Below, piece by piece: positions 59,701 through 64,000 of a stretch of 64,000 bases of DNA. Location: positions 7,264,401 through 7,328,400 of the forward strand of contig OX359194.1 in the NCBI GenBank assembly GCA_947172415.1, read 5' to 3'. This stretch comes from Chondrosia reniformis (taxonomy: Eukaryota; Porifera; Demospongiae; Chondrillida; Chondrillidae). A program made the translations under genes and the position numbers. Below the pieces are notes generated by a model that was not told the DNA's origin, did no database searches, and was given only the letters and a program-made list of their open reading frames with translations. Every line of letters starts with the position of its first letter. Positions within the stretch are counted from its first letter, which is position 1.

Positions 59701-62700
59701 GTTTGACTTATATATGTACGTATATAAAATGCAAGGCTGGCTGTGAAATAAGTAGGATCAACCAATTTAGTGATAACCTTCAACATGTAGACCTACTGGC
59801 AGATATTAACGGGGAATTGGCCACATTTCAGATCCAACTGACAGAGGAAGCAATTCTTCATCCCAAGGCCATCCGACTGTCGGAGAAGATTAGCCACTTC
59901 AGACGGCAACCTGCAAAGGACAAGAGGGAGAAAAAGCTAATTGTGCTGATCAAGGAAGAGTTTGCCACTGTCTCAGTAGAGGTGATGGATGTGCTGAGCG
60001 CCATCCCACAACTCTCTGGCACAGTCTTTGCATTAGCCCCAAAGCATAGGGGAGACATCGAGTATCTTAGGGCTGTAGAACTTAGGTATGTACAATAGAT
60101 GTAACATTGAGTGCATACGTACTATGTATACTAAAGTATGTATGTATATATGCACAGTGTGTGACTATAGAGTTGCAATTTATCTTTTTCCTCACTGGAT
60201 CTTGTATGCCTGTAAAATTTAAGCTACTTGCTTTTAAGTGAAGGAATAAATTTATTTATTTCTGGTCTGTAGACTACAAACCTATGCATGCTTGGTCATG
60301 CCGTTTTCCTGCATATCTGAGTTCTTTCCTTGGGAGAGAACCTCATTAATTATTCTCTATGACGGACCCACGACACCGACCCAGACGTCTCACCTGAAGG
60401 AACTGCTCGGTAAACACTCACACCTGGTTGTGTGCTCATTTGAAAGCATTTTGAAAGAAGAGGCATCTGGTCCAACTTCAACAGCTAAGGAACCAGGTAT
60501 GTTAGTAGTGCCATCTTTGAGGCTACTCTAATGTATGTACGTACTATAGCACAGAAAGGAAGAAAAGAGTTGGTATGAAAACTTTACACCTCCCTTGTGT
60601 AATAGGTGCTCGATATAGGCTCTTCTGTTCACAAAAAGTCACCTCAGATGTTGTTCTTCTTCAAGTGCTTGAGTCAAGGTTAGCTCATGTGACATTTGTC
60701 CAATTAGTCACTTGCATATCTAGAGATGAGCCAATGAGTTTGGCTGAGCAATGGATTTGATTCCCTCTTTAACACATATTAGGTATAATATTGAGATATT
60801 GGAGAGAGATTACAGTCATTTGAGATCAACCCTATGTTTCAGTGATGTCATCTTTGATGAACATGTTGGCATGGTGATCTGTTGCCTTGGTGATCTCAAT
60901 ACACATGAGGGATTCAAATATGTAACCAGTAGAATCACAGGACTATCTCTTCAGTTTGAAAAGCTTTGGATACTCCTGTATAACTCTGAATATGGAAGGT
61001 GTGAACCTTTGCTCAGCTAAATTTTATGATGAATGTGATAAGCTTGTGGTTTATCATTATCACTTCCTTTTAAAAGCCCCCTTTTGCACACTGTAATATA
61101 TGTATGTCCTCTCATATAGCTAAATTGAGTTACAGTTTTACTGTATTTACGTACATACAGCTATCCCTATGCTGGAATGATTCCACTTAACATATCAAAG
61201 GTACACGCATCGATAGCCAACTTTACTGCTGAAATTGACAACTTCTCTGTGGAGATACTGATAGCAAGTTGTGCAGAAGAAACTGCATACTATATCAGAA
61301 AGGTTGCTGAAATGACCAGAAAGGCTTCAAAGGTTCTACACCTTCTACCTCACACACATCTCTATGATTGTAAGGCTGGAGCCCTCTTGCTCAATTAGCA
61401 ACTGTTGAATGGATATCCAGACATATAGGCTTAATTAGATCATAGATTACTGATCATACATATGTATATGTGAAAATATATACAGGTTTATTTCGCTATA
61501 GGCTTTTACTTTAAAGTATACTTACAATAGTATGTAAGAAAAATGGTGTGTTGATTATTCATACGTACATATACATACGTATATGTACATACACATGTAT
61601 CAATTTCACATTTCAAGTGTTTTATCTCTTATCTACTTTCAGTCATGGTCGTCTGAAACTTGGGTCAAGAGGGATTGGATGACGGATGAGTTTAGCATTG
61701 TAAATCTCTTGTGATAGCATTAAAATATTATATTAGTAAGCAAGATACACCACTATCAACCTTCTTAATCCCTTTTATGTAGCATGAGAAATTCCTACTC
61801 TCTTTTCCATGTCTCAATGCTTTCAGGTTAGAATGTATCCATTACACTCACACACATAATATGTATAGAAAATTCATATACCGTATAGAGGGAAAATTTG
61901 GTGAGGACTTAAATTTGGCGATTTGGTGAGTAGTTTGAAACTCGCCAAATTTAATTCTTTGCCAAATTTGCGAATGCAGCTATCAATTTCGAACGTAACG
62001 TACCGGACAATCCGTCAAATTTAAAACTCGTCAAATTTAAAACTCGTCAAATTTAAAACTCGCCAAATGATAAAATTAGGCATTTTGCCAAATATATTGC
62101 CCGCCAAATTTTCCCGTTATGTGGGGAAAATAAATATGTATATCATAATATATAACACCTATAGATATAGGTAAACATATATTTAGGTGAACATACGTAT
62201 ATACATGTGCGGATGCTATATAATTCCTCTGTTTAATGGAGCAGTGAGATTGATTGCTGTCTCAAATAATAAGAATCCTAGTACTTGTTTAGTTGTAGTT
62301 TGTTTGATAATGCTTTAGAGATAAGTGACTGCTCTTACATTAATATTATAATATTATTTACCAGTGCTCAACTGATGTTGTCACAATATGTTTTGAGGGA
62401 TCTCTTAACTGCTGATGAGTCCACTTTAAGAGAAAGGCTGCACTGGATACCTAGAAAATGTTTGAAAATGTTTTACAGGCTGTGTCATGCTTCTGTATCA
62501 ACCCATCGATCAGATATACCATCCCATCAATCAGGTATACTATCCCATCAATCAGGTATACCAGCCCATCAATCAGGTGTACCAGCCCATCAATCAGGTA
62601 TACCATCCCATCAATCAGGTATACCATCCCATCAATCAGGTATACTATCCCATCAATCAGGTATACCAGCCCATCAATCAGGTGTACCAGCCCATCAATC

Positions 62701-64000
62701 AGGTATACCATCCCATCAATCAGGTATACCATCCCATCAATCAGGTATACTATCCCATCAATCAGGTATACCAGCCCATCAATCAGGTTTAGAATCTTAC
62801 CATCCACGTGCACATTTACATGCACGTATATTTGATGGACCCATCCAACATTCGGAAGATAGAATATTTTCATCAGATGCTCAACAGCTACAATCAGGTA
62901 CACAATACTTGGGTATTTTAATTATGAGAGTTTGTATTTGAAACCTTAAAGCAATCATGAATATGCATTAAAGGTCAGACCATAAGAAGCCATAGATTAA
63001 TAGGTCAAAATCTGCATTTGCAAATATGAAACATGACCTCACCAATCAGATGGTTTCTGGGTAATCTTAGACCATTATTGTAGTCAAGGGTAACCAGGTC
63101 ATTAGTTACTTGAGCTAGATATTTTAGTTGCATTTGGTTTGCAGAATGTAAATAAATTAGTCACAAAGGAGTATTAAATCACAAATTGAATTATTTACTC
63201 TTTAATAGAAGACTACCTAAATCTAGGTGAATCACAATTTCTGCTCTCATTTCCAATTGTCTCTCCTTCTTTCTGTTAGAGACTCCGCAACAAAACTCTA
63301 ATCAGCAAATATCTTTTAAAGTTCCCAACGTAGACATAAACCTGAATCAACCTGATATCATCACATCTTTTCCTAACCCGGAAAAAGGCAAACCTCCACA
63401 ATCAAAAGATGGTCATTTAAATATTGGTCCTAGTTCTCATATTGAGAATCCTAGAGGAAATGCCTCTATCCCCAAATCTACTAAAAGGAGATCCTCTTAC
63501 AATTTTACTAAGTTTTCAAGTCCTGATCCGGTGCCACTCAGAGATCTGAAATCTCAGCCAGTCATATCAAAGTATTTCAAGCAAACAAATCAGAGAAATG
63601 ACACTTTTGTCAAGGGAATAGAAAGACTTGTAGCACCTGGCAAGAAGACAGACCGGAACACCACTAAACCTAAATTGACCAGCCATAGTCCCTGGAAAAG
63701 TCAAAAATACAGGAAACTACTCTTCAGTTTCCTCAGCAAACACTGATAGCCTCAGGTATTGGTACGTATATATTGAAATTCAAACACAGGATAGCTACAA
63801 TATTATGTATACGTACATGCATTTGTGACTTTGCTTTATACGTATATTGTCTACCAGCACTTGTGTTATTATTCAGCTGCTTGGAATCAAAGGAGTGCCT
63901 TGCAGTGTTTTGAATCAGATGTCCCACCACCAAAGAGATATAAACCAACAGGTATACCAACAATTGAAACTCAGCAAGTTCAAAGGTTTGATCTAAAACA
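55090..64000 (+). CDS. SHOC1-like: SHOC1/ZIP2-like XPF-family meiotic protein, right end cut by window
   Basis: Nineteen exons (55090-55848, 56182-56283, 56527-56683, 57256-57350, 57597-57730, 57787-58000, 58351-58737, 59124-59279, 59342-59441, 59756-60085, 60273-60496, 60606-60678, 60783-60998, 61161-61332, 61643-61699, 61783-61826, 62365-62897, 63280-63726, 63877->64000) give about 1440 aa in one frame. Supporting features are FSLEWDPLSDDYN, MSPLDAFVMMRCG, the segment EILERDY...CFSDVIFDEHVG that resembles an inactive XPF nuclease core, and HEKFLLSFPCLNAFSAQLML followed by a helix-hairpin-helix-like stretch. In animals SHOC1 works with SPO16 to stabilise crossover intermediates in meiosis; that role is inferred. 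The C-terminal part is disordered and Ser/Pro/Lys-rich. The start exon is unresolved, and the last junction (63726) uses a weak donor. An XPF-like protein other than SHOC1 is possible. Confidence 0.68.
56008..56076 (+). repeat. GT/GC-rich microsatellite
   Basis: Runs of TGTGTGTG mixed with TGTGCGTG in the first intron of the SHOC1-like gene. Simple alternating purine-pyrimidine sequence. Confidence 0.85.
56704..56754 (+). repeat. (ATT)n microsatellite, about 17 copies
   Basis: An uninterrupted ATT tract 20 bp past the exon donor at 56684, in an intron of the SHOC1-like gene. A likely polymorphic marker. Confidence 0.95.
57418..57548 (+). repeat. AT-rich tandem repeat with TATGTAGGTA units
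   Basis: Three imperfect units of AAAATATATATAATATATGT plus AGGTA, up to the acceptor at 57596. Intronic; no coding signal. Confidence 0.7.
59600..59672 (+). repeat. Dispersed repeat family R1, copy 4 (3' end only)
   Basis: Carries GACTTTTTTACAGAGTATAG, GGCATAGCATGTAGGAAAAT and GGTGTATTAGATTTTTCATA, matching the right end of R1 at 2260-2310. Intronic. Confidence 0.75.
61890..62115. mobile_element. 226-bp MITE-like element with GGGAAAATTTGG terminal inverted repeats
   Basis: Perfect 12-bp inverted ends (GGGAAAATTTGG at 61890; CCAAATTTTCCC ending at 62115). The interior consists of many CGCCAAATTT / CGTCAAATTT motifs in both orientations, three of them as tandem copies of AAACTCGTCAAATTTAAAAC type. 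It has no ORF and lies in a SHOC1-like intron. Confidence 0.75.
62503..62787 (+). repeat. In-frame 21-bp coding minisatellite in the SHOC1-like exon, about 13.5 copies
   Basis: Units of CCATCAATCAGGTATACCAT plus one base encode the heptad SHQSGIP and variants (ILS, IPA, VPA). The order IPS-IPS-ILS-IPA-VPA repeats as a five-unit (105-bp) higher-order block. It sits inside exon 62365-62897, which joins in phase on both sides, so the repeat is translated. Confidence 0.9.

Noticed and set aside
62451..62903. 150-codon minus-strand ORF of VYLIDGM repeats
   Set aside because: Mirror of the coding minisatellite of the SHOC1-like gene on the other strand.

Overview
The window is animal nuclear DNA: AT-rich, with short GT-AG introns, single-copy housekeeping genes and many small repeats. 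Every gene identified is eukaryotic. The mix of a metazoan PKA catalytic subunit, a multi-Ig/FN3-like type I receptor, a SHOC1-like meiotic gene and two Ldh_2-type dehydrogenases fits an early-branching invertebrate, possibly a sponge; that placement is inference. Exon models below were assembled by hand, and reading phase was checked across every junction unless stated.

Left part (1-28 kb): a 63-bp tandem repeat at the edge; a kelch/coiled-coil gene (-) that shares a 44-bp bidirectional promoter with NDUFA7 (+); a complete 21-exon glycogen debranching enzyme gene (AGL, +, 1546 aa) whose introns hold several minisatellites; two head-to-head MPV17L2-like mitochondrial membrane protein genes; and two tandem Ldh_2 (malate/L-lactate dehydrogenase family) genes (-). 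The 5' halves of the Ldh_2 genes, introns included, are almost identical while their 3' halves have diverged.

Middle (28-50 kb): a complete PKA catalytic subunit gene (-, 349 aa, myristoylation-type N-terminus) with a 1.4-kb intronic minisatellite, a 1.2-kb palindromic element and a candidate in-frame 21-nt microexon; then an intronless gene for an unknown secreted protein (+) lying between 0.4-kb direct repeats; then a 14-exon, 930-aa single-pass receptor with Ig-like and other beta-sandwich-like modules (-), arranged tail-to-tail with the secreted gene.

Right part (50-64 kb): DIMT1 rRNA dimethyltransferase (-, 309 aa) diverges from a SHOC1/ZIP2-like XPF-family meiotic gene (+) that runs off the right end and carries an in-frame 21-bp coding minisatellite. 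Dispersed short elements (a palindromic MITE-like family, a 250-bp family called R1, tRNA-like SINE fragments and TIR elements) recur through introns and intergenic DNA. No rRNA, functional tRNA, CRISPR array or intact autonomous transposon was seen.
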